NCBI GenBank assembly: GCA_016197225.1
Contig: JACPWC010000029.1
Span: forward strand, 1 to 64,000
Origin: Chloroflexota bacterium
GTDB lineage: Bacteria > Chloroflexota > Anaerolineae > Anaerolineales > VGOW01
DNA length: 64,000 nucleotides
Direction of reading: 5' to 3'
The position numbers were made by a program, and so were the translations under genes. The notes under the pieces are model-generated. The model saw only the letters and a list, made by a program, of their open reading frames with translations, ran no database searches and had not been told where the DNA came from. This document shows, in pieces, positions 24,347-32,400 of this stretch (the stretch's first letter is position 1; the number at the start of each line of letters is the position of its first letter).

Positions 24347-25313
24347 TGCGCGGACGATAGGCGATCATTATCCCGGCATCGGGCGCTATGCGTTTGGATT
24401 GTGGTGGGCGCTGGGCGAGCGCGTGGGTGTGACCATCGTTGATCCGGCGTTGAGAAATACGAGATTTGAGATTGGAGGATTGCGGCGCGAGAGTTTCAGT
24501 GTGCGCTCGCCGCTGGCGCAGATTGATGTGCCGTTGAAGAGTCGCGGCGCAGATGTTTATTACTCGCCGTACTACCTGATGCCTTATATGTTGCCGTGTC
24601 CGGCAGTGGTAACTTTGTACGACGCCACGCCGTTGCTTGGGCCGGGCTTGCCGCCTCTGGCAAAATTGGCTTATCGTCTGGCTCACCGATTAGCAGGCGT
24701 TGCGGCGAAGCGGGTGATCGTGCTGAGCCAGTCGGCGCGGGAGGAGATTGCGGCGTTGGGCGTGCCGCGCGAAAAGATGCATGTCTGCCCGCCGGGGCTT
24801 GACCCCAAGTTTCGCCCAGCGACGAGAGATGAAACTGAGCGAGTGCGACAGAAGTATGATTTGCCGGACGAGTTCTGGCTGTGCTTCGGCTCGCGCAAAT
24901 GGCACAAGAACACAGGGGCGGCGGTGGAGGCGATGAGGGGGCGGACGTTGCTCATCGTAGGGCACGCTTCGCGTGGCAATTTGCCCTACGTTGCCGAAGA
25001 AGATTTGCCCGCCGTGTATTCAGCATCACGCGGGCTAATGTTCCCATCATTGTGCGAAGGCTTCGGCCTACCCGTCGTCGAAGCTATGGCCTGCGGCACG
25101 CCGGTTGTCTGCCTGCCCGCGCCGGGGGTGAAAGAGGCGGCGGGTGAGGCGGCAGTGATGGCCGATGACATGACGACGGCGGCGCTGGCTGAGGCAGTTA
25201 ATCAGTTAGATGATCTGGCAGTGCGAGAGTCAAAAATCGAAGCCGGGTTTGAATGGGTCAAACGGTTCACATGGGAAAACACGCTCGCAACAATTGAGAA
25301 TTGCGCATTGTGA
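24330..25313 (+). CDS. Glycosyltransferase family 4 with an embedded palindromic element
   Basis: It opens LAFDARTIGDHYPGIGRYAFGL, typical of mannosyl/rhamnosyl GT4 enzymes. FGSRKWHKNTGAAVEAM and PSLCEGFGLPVVEAMACGTPVVCL form the donor site. Between the donor-site strands a palindromic element (24956-24990) supplies HASRGNLPYV. At 327 residues it is slightly short for GT4. It overlaps the previous gene. Confidence 0.83.
   Translation: MLLAFDARTIGDHYPGIGRYAFGLWWALGERVGVTIVDPALRNTRFEIGGLRRESFSVRSPLAQIDVPLKSRGADVYYSPYYLMPYMLPCPAVVTLYDATPLLGPGLPPLAKLAYRLAHRLAGVAAKRVIVLSQSAREEIAALGVPREKMHVCPPGLDPKFRPATRDETERVRQKYDLPDEFWLCFGSRKWHKNTGAAVEAMRGRTLLIVGHASRGNLPYVAEEDLPAVYSASRGLMFPSLCEGFGLPVVEAMACGTPVVCLPAPGVKEAAGEAAVMADDMTTAALAEAVNQLDDLAVRESKIEAGFEWVKRFTWENTLATIENCAL
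24956..24990 (+). repeat. Palindromic element inside a GT4 gene, in frame
   Basis: CGTAGGGCA (24956-24964) pairs with TGCCCTACG (24982-24990); CACGC/GCGTG forms an alternative inner hairpin. Confidence 0.65.
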
Positions 25314-25324
25314 ATTGAGTATTG

Positions 25325-26416
25325 ATGAAAATCCTGCACGTTTACAAAGACTATTTCCCGGTGCTGGGCGGCATCGAGAATCACATTCGGACGTTGGCCG
25401 AAGGGCTGGCGGCGCGGGGGCACGAGGTGAGCGTGCTGGTTTGCCACACCGGGCCACACACCGAAGTTGCGACGATGAACGGCGTGCGCGTGATCCGGGC
25501 GGCGCGGGCGCGGACGGTTGCCAGCACGCCGCTCTCCGCCGAACTGCCGCGACTGCTGGCGCAGGAACACCCTGACATCACTCACCTGCACTTTCCTTAT
25601 CCGTTTGGAGAAGTGAGTCACTGGTTGCGCGGAAGCGGTCACGGGCCAACCATCATCACCTACCACAGCGAGGTGGTGCGGCAAAAAGTGATTGGCGCAT
25701 TTTACAGGCCAGTGATGCGCTGGGGCCTGCGTCGGGCAAAGGCCATCCTGGCGACGAGTCCGAATTATGTGGTATCGTCACCCGAGTTGGTGCGGCTGGG
25801 GAGCAAGTGCCTGGTTCTGCCGCTGGGCATAGACGTGGAGCGGTTCGCAACCCCGCCCCGGACTCGCCGCGAGCGCCCGACCCTGCTGTTCGTCGGGCGG
25901 CATCGCTACTACAAAGGTCTGAGCGATTTGCTGAAGGTCATGCCGGAGATTGACGCCGACTTGATCGTGGCCGGCGACGGGCCGATGAGGCCGGGCTGGG
26001 AGCGGCTGGCAGGTGAACTGGCGCTCGGCGAGAAGGTGCGCTTTCTCGGCACGGTTCCCGATGAAGCGTTGGCCGCTTTGTATCGAAGCGCCGACATTTT
26101 TGTCCTGCCAGCCAGCGCGCGCTCGGAGGCGTTTGGGATCGTTTTGCTCGAAGCGATGGCCGCCGGTTTGCCGTGCGTGACAACCGAGCTTGGCACGGGC
26201 ACGTCTTACGTGGTGCAGGATGGCGTGACCGGGCTGGTCGTCCCGGCGCGCACCCCGCCCGCGCTGGCCGAGGCCCTCAACCGCCTGCTGGCCGACGAAG
26301 CCTTGCGGGCGCGCATGGGCGAAGCCGGGCAAGCGCGCGCGCGGCGCGAGTTTAGGCAGGAGACGATGGTGGAGAGGGTGGAGGCGGTATACCAAAGTGT
26401 TTGCGGCCAAAGGTAA
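25325..26416 (+). CDS. Glycosyltransferase family 4
   Basis: KILHVYKDYFPVLGGIENHIRTLAEGLAARGHEV is the GT4 opening. LFVGRHRYYKGLSDLLKVM, LPASARSEAFGIVLLEAMAAGLPCVTTE and TSYVVQDGVTGLVVP build the donor domain, and the last block is common in mannosyl/galactosyl-transferases of the WbdB/WcaI kind. I choose ATG 25325 over TTG 25322. It closes the run of four GT4 genes. Confidence 0.86.
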   Translation: MKILHVYKDYFPVLGGIENHIRTLAEGLAARGHEVSVLVCHTGPHTEVATMNGVRVIRAARARTVASTPLSAELPRLLAQEHPDITHLHFPYPFGEVSHWLRGSGHGPTIITYHSEVVRQKVIGAFYRPVMRWGLRRAKAILATSPNYVVSSPELVRLGSKCLVLPLGIDVERFATPPRTRRERPTLLFVGRHRYYKGLSDLLKVMPEIDADLIVAGDGPMRPGWERLAGELALGEKVRFLGTVPDEALAALYRSADIFVLPASARSEAFGIVLLEAMAAGLPCVTTELGTGTSYVVQDGVTGLVVPARTPPALAEALNRLLADEALRARMGEAGQARARREFRQETMVERVEAVYQSVCGQR

Positions 26417-26422
26417 AATCTC

Positions 26423-26494
26423 AACACAAAGACACCAAGGCGCTAAGACACCAAGTTTTCTTTGAGTCTTTGAGCCTTCGTGCCTTCGTGTCCA
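26423..26494 (+). repeat. Intergenic palindrome, CGCAAAG family, copy 2 (diverged)
   Basis: ACACAAAGACACCAAGGC is mirrored by GCCTTCGTGCCTTCGTGTC, with CTTTGAGTCTTTGAG in the centre. It is a diverged relative of the copies at 23229, 33236 and 36611. Confidence 0.6.
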
Positions 26495-26502
26495 AGTATT
26501 GA

Positions 26503-29500
26503 ATGCATTCCACAAAACTAAGTCGTTTCTGCGAAGGCCTGATGGAAGCGGGCTGGCTAGCGGCGCTAGTGCTGGCCCCGCTGTTCTTCAACTCATATTC
26601 GAGCCGCACCTTCGAGCCGGACAAGATCGCGCTCGTGCGAAGCATCGCGCTGATCATCGCGACTGCGTGGGCCGTGAAGCTGATTGAAGAACGCGGCCTG
26701 CGTTGGGAAGTCGTCGCCTTCAACCCGCGCCACAAGTTCGAGTCGTTCCGGCAGTTGCCGCTGGCCCTGCCGGTCGCCGCCCTGCTGGCCGTCACCCTCC
26801 TCTCAACCCTGCTCTCCCTCACGCCCCGCATCAGCTTCTGGGGATCGTACACGCGCCTGCAAGGCACGTATACGACGCTGGCCTATCTCGTCGTCTTCGC
26901 CGCCGTCGCCGTCAACCTGCGGCGCAAAGAGCAAGTCGAGCGCCTCGTCAACACCGTCATCTACGCCAGCCTGCCGGTGAGTCTGTACGGCGTCATGCAA
27001 CGCCTGCGGATCGATCCTCTGCCCTGGGGCGAAGATACTTCGCAACGCATCACCTCCACCCTCGGCAACGCCATCTTCATCGCCGCCTACCTCATCATGG
27101 TCGTGCCGCTCACAGCCATGCGCATCGCGCAAACCTTCCGGGCAATCTTGCGCGAAGAAGCCGGGCTGACTCGCAACATCATCCTGGCCGCCGTCTACGT
27201 CTTCACCGGCGCGATGCAGTTGGTGGCGATCTGGTTCAGCGGCAGTCGCGGCCCCTGGCTGGGGTTGCTGGCTGGAATGTTTTTCTGGGCGATCTTAATG
27301 TCACTCGCCTTCAGACAGAAGAAAGTCACGCTGGGCATCCTCGGACTGGCCGGGGTAGCCGCCGCGTTTTTAATTACCCTGAATATTCCAAACGGGCCGT
27401 TGGAGTCCTTGCGGCAAACAACGTCGTTGGGCCGCCTCGGTCGAGTGTTTGAGGTGCAAGATGGCACGAGCAAAGTGCGGGTGTTGATCTGGAAGGGCGC
27501 GGTTGACCTGATCCTGCCGCACGATCCAATTGTGTACCCCGGCGGGCGGCCCGACCCGTTCAACCTGCTTCGGCCCATCGTCGGTTACGGGCCGGAGTCC
27601 ATGTATGTGGCCTACAACCGTTTTTACCCGGCCGAGATCGGCCAGTACGAAGCCCGCACGGCCACACCGGATCGTTCGCACAACGAAACTTTCGACGCGT
27701 TGGTGACAACCGGCGTGCTGGGGCTGGTGGCTTACCTGACCGTGTTCGCGGCAGTGATTTACTACGGCTTAAAATGGCTGGGCCTGATCACGCCGCAAGA
27801 CAAGTGGTTGTACGTCGGGCTGTACGCTGGCGGCGGTGCGCTTGGCGCTGTGACGCTGGTGGCCTGGCGCGGCCCGGCCTATTTTGGCGTTGGCCTGCCG
27901 TTTGGCATGTTGATCGGCTTACTGGCTTACCTGGCCTGGCTGGCCCTCAACCGGACTCTCAGGTCGAATCCTGAGCGGAGCGGCACGCGCCCTTCGACTA
28001 CGACCACAAACGACGTGGCCTCCGCTCATGCGGAGCAGGCGCGCCGCGTAGTCGAAGGAGACGAGTGGAAGGCGCTGATCATCACCGCCCTGCTTGGCGG
28101 CATCGTGGCCCACTTCACCGAGATTCACTTCGGCATCGCCACCGTCTCGACCCGTTTGCACTTTTGGACTTACGCGGCTCTGCTGTTGGTGGTTGGTTGG
28201 GTGATGCCACTGAGGGTTTTACCCAAAGCTCAACAAACAGAGACGGCTGAACCGAAGTTAAGCCGACGGGCGAGAGCGGCTCGCGCCACCGAAAAACGCC
28301 CCTCAAACGCCAACGCCGCCACGGCCCTTTTCCCCATCTTCATCAACAGCCTAATTCTGGCGACGATGAGCTACAACTTTTTGGGCAACGCCGATAAAAC
28401 GACGTCGGTTGCCGGAATGCTGGCCGAGTCGCTGACGAAGTTGAATGGGACGACGAGTTTCGGGATGTTGTTGCTGTTTGCCGTTGTCTGGTTTGTGGGC
28501 GTTGCCTGGAGCGAAAACGAACGTTGGGCGCTCATCACGCTGGCCGGGTCGGCCCTGGTGTGGCTGGTCTTTGCGTTCTACTATCTTGGTTCGCTGGGCG
28601 CGATTGCGGCCCGCGAACCGGCAAACATTCAAGAATTTTTGAGCACGATGCGGTTGGTGGGCGGCGTCATCTCCGGCTTTGTGATCTGGCTGACCGTCTT
28701 GCTGGCGTTTGGCGCAATCACATTGGCAACCGAGTGGCCGGTTGAACTGCTGGGCAATAAGGCGCAGATGGTGCTGGCCCCGGCTCTACTGGCGCTGGCT
28801 ATCATGTTTGGCTATTTCTCAAATACGCGTTTGGTGCAGGCCGACATGGCTCACAAGGTAGCCCAACCCTGGGATCGGCAGGCGCGGTGGGATGTGGCGA
28901 TTCCGCTTTACGAGCAGGCAATCAATCTTGCGCCGGAGCAGGATCAGTATTATCTGTTTTTGGGGCGGGCCTATTTGGAGGCCGCCAACCGCTCGACCGA
29001 CCGGGTGGAGCAGGAGACAATTTTGAATGTGGCCCAGGGCGAATTGCAGGAAGCTCTGGCCCTCAATCCCCTCAACCCCGATCACAGCGCGAACCTGGCG
29101 CGGCTACTGCAACGCTGGGCGCGCACGACAACCGACCCGAACGAAGCCGACGTTCGCATCAACGCTGCCAACGGCCACTACGAAACGGCCCTCATGCTCA
29201 GCCCGAACAACCCCAGCCTCTGGAATGAGTGGGCGCGCTTCGATTTGAATTTGAAGAATGATTACGGAAGCGCGCTGGAGAAATTTAACAAGTCGTTGAG
29301 CCTGGACGATAAGTTCAACGAGACGTATGCCGCCCTGGGCGATTACTGGACTCAGGCGGGCGCCGTCGAGAGCGACCCGGGGACACAACTGGCCGATTAC
29401 GAAAAAGCGGCAGGCTACTATCAGCAAGCCATCACTGCCGAAGCCTTCAAACCGGGCACGCCGCCTTTGCTCACCGCCCGGCTGGGGCTGGCGGCGGCGG

Positions 29501-29727
29501 AGAGGACGCTTGGCAATTTGGATGCGGCGATTGCGAGTTACGAAGATTTAATTGGCGTGGCCGGGCCGGAGTACAATGTGTGGTCGGTGCAGGAAACGCT
29601 GGCCGAGATTTATCTGGAAAAGGGCGACAAAGCCAAAGCATTGGACTACGCCAGCCAGGCGTTGGCCGCCGCGCCGGAGGCGGATAAAGCAGGCGTGCAG
29701 GCGTTGATTGAGAAGATTGGGAACTGA
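26503..29727 (+). CDS. O-antigen ligase/Wzy-type membrane protein fused to TPR repeats
   Basis: About 20 hydrophobic helices span residues 15-780, with a periplasmic loop around residues 330-400 (YGPESMYVAYNRFYPAEIGQYE, DRSHNETFDALVTTGVLG) that has the RSHNxxxD-type Wzy_C signature of O-antigen ligases and polymerases. From about residue 785 a soluble region of TPR units follows (WDVAIPLYEQAINLAPEQDQYYLFLGRAYLEA). It probably polymerises or attaches surface glycan made by the neighbouring transferases. Residues about 490-520 come from an in-frame palindromic element. At 1074 residues it is more than double a plain ligase. Confidence 0.83.
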   Translation: MHSTKLSRFCEGLMEAGWLAALVLAPLFFNSYSSRTFEPDKIALVRSIALIIATAWAVKLIEERGLRWEVVAFNPRHKFESFRQLPLALPVAALLAVTLLSTLLSLTPRISFWGSYTRLQGTYTTLAYLVVFAAVAVNLRRKEQVERLVNTVIYASLPVSLYGVMQRLRIDPLPWGEDTSQRITSTLGNAIFIAAYLIMVVPLTAMRIAQTFRAILREEAGLTRNIILAAVYVFTGAMQLVAIWFSGSRGPWLGLLAGMFFWAILMSLAFRQKKVTLGILGLAGVAAAFLITLNIPNGPLESLRQTTSLGRLGRVFEVQDGTSKVRVLIWKGAVDLILPHDPIVYPGGRPDPFNLLRPIVGYGPESMYVAYNRFYPAEIGQYEARTATPDRSHNETFDALVTTGVLGLVAYLTVFAAVIYYGLKWLGLITPQDKWLYVGLYAGGGALGAVTLVAWRGPAYFGVGLPFGMLIGLLAYLAWLALNRTLRSNPERSGTRPSTTTTNDVASAHAEQARRVVEGDEWKALIITALLGGIVAHFTEIHFGIATVSTRLHFWTYAALLLVVGWVMPLRVLPKAQQTETAEPKLSRRARAARATEKRPSNANAATALFPIFINSLILATMSYNFLGNADKTTSVAGMLAESLTKLNGTTSFGMLLLFAVVWFVGVAWSENERWALITLAGSALVWLVFAFYYLGSLGAIAAREPANIQEFLSTMRLVGGVISGFVIWLTVLLAFGAITLATEWPVELLGNKAQMVLAPALLALAIMFGYFSNTRLVQADMAHKVAQPWDRQARWDVAIPLYEQAINLAPEQDQYYLFLGRAYLEAANRSTDRVEQETILNVAQGELQEALALNPLNPDHSANLARLLQRWARTTTDPNEADVRINAANGHYETALMLSPNNPSLWNEWARFDLNLKNDYGSALEKFNKSLSLDDKFNETYAALGDYWTQAGAVESDPGTQLADYEKAAGYYQQAITAEAFKPGTPPLLTARLGLAAAERTLGNLDAAIASYEDLIGVAGPEYNVWSVQETLAEIYLEKGDKAKALDYASQALAAAPEADKAGVQALIEKIGN
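27991..28058 (+). repeat. Palindromic element inside the O-antigen ligase gene, in frame
   Basis: CCTTCGACTACG (27991-28002) pairs perfectly with CGTAGTCGAAGG (28047-28058); an inner CTCCGC-TCAT-GCGGAG hairpin lies near 28020-28035. It encodes a polar stretch, RPSTTTTNDVASAHAEQ, between membrane helices. Confidence 0.75.
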
Positions 29728-29744
29728 TGATAGGCAGAGCTCCG

Positions 29745-29820
29745 GTCAACGAATGGGCAACGAATAAACGAATGGCCGCAAAGGCAAAGTATTCGTTTAT
29801 TCGTTTCAAAATTCGTTGAC
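29745..29820 (+). repeat. Nested intergenic inverted repeat
   Basis: Outer arms GTCAACGAAT (29745-29754) and ATTCGTTGAC (29811-29820) enclose inner arms AACGAATAAACGAAT (29759-29773) and ATTCGTTTATTCGTT (29791-29805). All are perfect. The right outer arm holds the TTG proposed as the start of the next gene. Confidence 0.85.
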
Positions 29821-30430
29821 TGGAAAGCATGAAAACGCCTTGTCTGAGTCTGCCACCAAGCCCACCAACTGGAAACTGACCGCCGCCCGCATTGGTGTGT
29901 TGCTGGCCGTGATCGCCATCTCGGTGTTCATCTATTCGATCCGCGATCAAATAGAGACCTTGCAGAGATTCGGCTATCCGGGGATTTTTGCCATCAACGT
30001 GCTGGGGAGCGCGACGATTGTTCTGCCTGCCCCGGCGCTGGCGCTGGTGTTTGCCATGGCGGCCTTGAAGTCGTCGGCGGGCGTGTTAGTCTTCAACCCT
30101 TTCTGGGTTGGCGTAGCCGCCGGTATCGGGGCGACGATTGGCGAGCTGTCGGGCTACGGGGCCGGGTTCTCCGGGCAAGCCATTGTGGGAAAAACGAAGC
30201 TCTATCAACGACTGCACGAGTTGACAGATCGCTACGGCATGTTCACGATCATCGTTCTAGCAATTCAACCGCTTCCCATTTTCGATCTGGCCGGTGTCGC
30301 CGCCGGGACACTCAAGATGCCGCTGGCGAAGTTCCTCTTAGCCACGCTGATCGGCAAGGTGATCAAGATGTGGATTGTGGCTTACGCCGGGGCAAATTCG
30401 ATTGGGTGGATCGCACAGTTCTTCAAGTAA
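29816..30430 (+). CDS. VTT (DedA/TVP38-like) membrane protein
   Basis: Hydrophobic helices and the GATIGELSGYGAGFSGQ and FTIIVLAIQPLPIFDLAGVAAGTLKMPLAKFLLATLIGK segments match the VTT domain of DedA/TMEM41/VMP1 proteins, implicated in lipid scrambling. The start is uncertain: TTG at 29816 lies in a repeat arm; TTG at 29840 is an alternative. An ATG nearby is out of frame. The next gene follows two bases later, so it probably serves the glycan-lipid pathway. Confidence 0.78.
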   Translation: MTGKHENALSESATKPTNWKLTAARIGVLLAVIAISVFIYSIRDQIETLQRFGYPGIFAINVLGSATIVLPAPALALVFAMAALKSSAGVLVFNPFWVGVAAGIGATIGELSGYGAGFSGQAIVGKTKLYQRLHELTDRYGMFTIIVLAIQPLPIFDLAGVAAGTLKMPLAKFLLATLIGKVIKMWIVAYAGANSIGWIAQFFK

Positions 30431-30432
30431 GT

Positions 30433-31407
30433 ATGCCTCCCGCCCTTTCCATCGTCATCGTCACCTACAACTCCGCCGCCGTCATTCGCGATTGCCTTGA
30501 GTCAATTCCTTGCGGCTGGGACGACGAACATGACGACCGACGACCGACGACTGACGACCGACTATCATCTTTCGTCCGTCGTCCACCGTCTTCCGTCGAA
30601 GTCATCGTCGTAGACAACGGCTCGACCGACGGCACGGTTGACGTCATCCGCAACGAATTTCCCTGGGCACGACTGTTGGCAGATCATGGCAACCTGCTAT
30701 TCGCGGGCGGCAACAACTATGGCTTCAAGCAAGCCACCGCGCCCCTCATCCTCATGCTCAACCCGGACACCGTCGTTCATCCCGGCGCGCTGAAAGCGCT
30801 GGTCGAGTTTGCGGACGTGCGCCCTGAAGCAGGTATGATCGCCCCGCGCGTCGTCAACCCGGACGGCTCACTGCAACACAACACCTTCCGCTTCCCCGAC
30901 CTCAAACAAGCCTTCTTCGGCTTCTTCGAAATGCTGGCCCCGCTAGACTCGCAACAGAATGGCCGCTATCTGCCCGAGGACTATAACCGCGAGCGTGAAG
31001 TTGAGCACATCCTCGGCGCAACTCTCCTCTTCCGCCGCAAACTCTACGAGCAACTGCCGGGCATGGACGAAAAGTTCGGCATCTACTTTGAGGAGACCGA
31101 CTGGTGCTACCGCGCTCGGCGGGCCGGGTGGAAACTGCTCTACACGCCGGCGGCCACCATCACCCACCTCGGCGCGCACAGCACATCCAAAAATCCCGAA
31201 AAGTCCTCGGCCCAGTTCTACAAGAGCCAGTCGTACTTCTACCGCAAAAACTACGGCCTGCTGAAATACACCGCCCTCAAGTGCCTCACCGTCGTCGGCC
31301 TGCTGTTCTGGCTGGCCCGCACCCTCAAGGGCTGGCTGACCGGTAAGGTAAGCGGCGAGAAGTTGCGGTTGAGATTGTGGAGCTATGGGGAAATTCTAAA
31401 GGCTTAG
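30433..31407 (+). CDS. Glycosyltransferase family 2 (rhamnosyltransferase-like) with a repeat-encoded insert
   Basis: SIVIVTYNSAAVIRDCLESI opens a GT-A fold. EVIVVDNGSTDGT, LMLNPDTVV (the DxD-like position) and FGIYFEETDWCYRARRAGW are classic WbbL-type rhamnosyltransferase motifs. Between beta-1 and the EVIVVDNG strand lie about 26 extra residues (WDDEHDDRRPTTDDRLSSFV and onward) encoded by a GACGAC/GTCGTC repeat. The start is ATG 30433. Confidence 0.86.
   Translation: MPPALSIVIVTYNSAAVIRDCLESIPCGWDDEHDDRRPTTDDRLSSFVRRPPSSVEVIVVDNGSTDGTVDVIRNEFPWARLLADHGNLLFAGGNNYGFKQATAPLILMLNPDTVVHPGALKALVEFADVRPEAGMIAPRVVNPDGSLQHNTFRFPDLKQAFFGFFEMLAPLDSQQNGRYLPEDYNREREVEHILGATLLFRRKLYEQLPGMDEKFGIYFEETDWCYRARRAGWKLLYTPAATITHLGAHSTSKNPEKSSAQFYKSQSYFYRKNYGLLKYTALKCLTVVGLLFWLARTLKGWLTGKVSGEKLRLRLWSYGEILKA
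30528..30600 (+). repeat. GACGAC/GTCGTC palindromic repeat inside a GT2 gene, in frame
   Basis: The left half is built of GACGACCGACGAC units and the right half of TCGTCCGTCGTC units, forming an imperfect inverted repeat. The same units form intergenic elements at 35765-35814 and 56305-56359. Confidence 0.75.
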
Positions 31408-31464
31408 AATTCAGGAGCCAGAATACGGAAGCCAGAATATTTTTCGCTTCTGACTCCTGAATTC
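31407..31464 (+). repeat. Intergenic inverted repeat between GT2 genes
   Basis: GAATTCAGGAGCCAGAA (31407-31423) pairs with TTCTGACTCCTGAATTC (31448-31464) with one mismatch. A second, shorter TTCTGACTCCTGAA follows directly. Confidence 0.75.
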
Positions 31465-31485
31465 TGACTTCTGACTCCTGAACTG

Positions 31486-32400
31486 ATGCAAGACGTTGCG
31501 ATTATTATCGTCTCCCACAACTCCAAAGAATTCCTCACCGCTTGCCTGAGCACCGTCCGGGCCGCGACTGAAGGTTTGAGCGCCACAGTCTATTTGGTGG
31601 ACAACGGCGGCAACGACGGCACGGCAGAGTTCGTTCGCCAGAACCACGGCTGGTGTGAAGTGATCGACTCACGGGCAAACGGCGGCTACTCGTTCGGCAA
31701 CAACCTCGGCCTCAAGGCCGCCGGTTTCCCCGACTCGCCCCGGTTTCGCTACGCCCTGCTTCTCAACCCGGACACTGAAACACCGCCCGACGCCTTCCGC
31801 CGAATGCTTGACCACATGGACTCGCATCCTGACGTTGGTGTGCTCGGCCCCAAACTCGCGCTGGCCGACGGCTCGCTCGACCTGGCCTGTCGCCGGGGCG
31901 AGCCGACGCCGCTCACGTCGTTTTATTACATCTTCGGCCTCGCCAAAATTTTTCCGAAGAGTTCGCGCTTTGGCCGCTACAACATGACCTTCCTGCCTGA
32001 AGACGAAACCGCCGATGTGGACTCGGTTGTCGGCGCGTGCATGTTGATGCGCGGCGAAGCCATTTGCAAGGCCGGGTTGATGGACGAAAGCTTCTTCATG
32101 TACGGCGAAGACCTTGACCTCAACCTGCGAATCAAAAAGCAAGGCTACCGGGTTGTCTACTGGCCTGAAGTCGTGGTCAAGCACCTCAAGGGCACGTCTA
32201 CGCGCAAACGACCGGAGCGCATGATCAACGCTTTCTATGATGCCATGCGCGTCTTTCATCGCAAGCACTACGAGAGCCACTACCCGGCTCCGTTCAACTG
32301 GCTGGTCTACGCCGCCATCGGCTTGGTGCGCCAGTACAAACTTCTGCGCGCCCGCCTCAGCCCGCCGGAGAAGCGCGTGGTGGGTTCAACTCGCGCTTGA
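31486..32400 (+). CDS. Glycosyltransferase family 2 (rhamnosyltransferase-like)
   Basis: VAIIIVSHNSKEFLTACLSTV, VYLVDNGGNDGTAEFV, LLLNPDTETP and ESFFMYGEDLDLNLRIKKQGYRVVYWPEVVVKH are the standard GT2 motifs. Lys/Arg-rich STRKRPERM follows the catalytic half. The 304-residue length is normal. The stop overlaps the TTG start of the next GT2 by four bases (TTGA). Confidence 0.87.
   Translation: MQDVAIIIVSHNSKEFLTACLSTVRAATEGLSATVYLVDNGGNDGTAEFVRQNHGWCEVIDSRANGGYSFGNNLGLKAAGFPDSPRFRYALLLNPDTETPPDAFRRMLDHMDSHPDVGVLGPKLALADGSLDLACRRGEPTPLTSFYYIFGLAKIFPKSSRFGRYNMTFLPEDETADVDSVVGACMLMRGEAICKAGLMDESFFMYGEDLDLNLRIKKQGYRVVYWPEVVVKHLKGTSTRKRPERMINAFYDAMRVFHRKHYESHYPAPFNWLVYAAIGLVRQYKLLRARLSPPEKRVVGSTRA

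Noticed and set aside
30528-30600. CRISPR-like array
   Set aside because: The GACGAC units are contiguous, degenerate and inverted, with no spacers and no cas genes.
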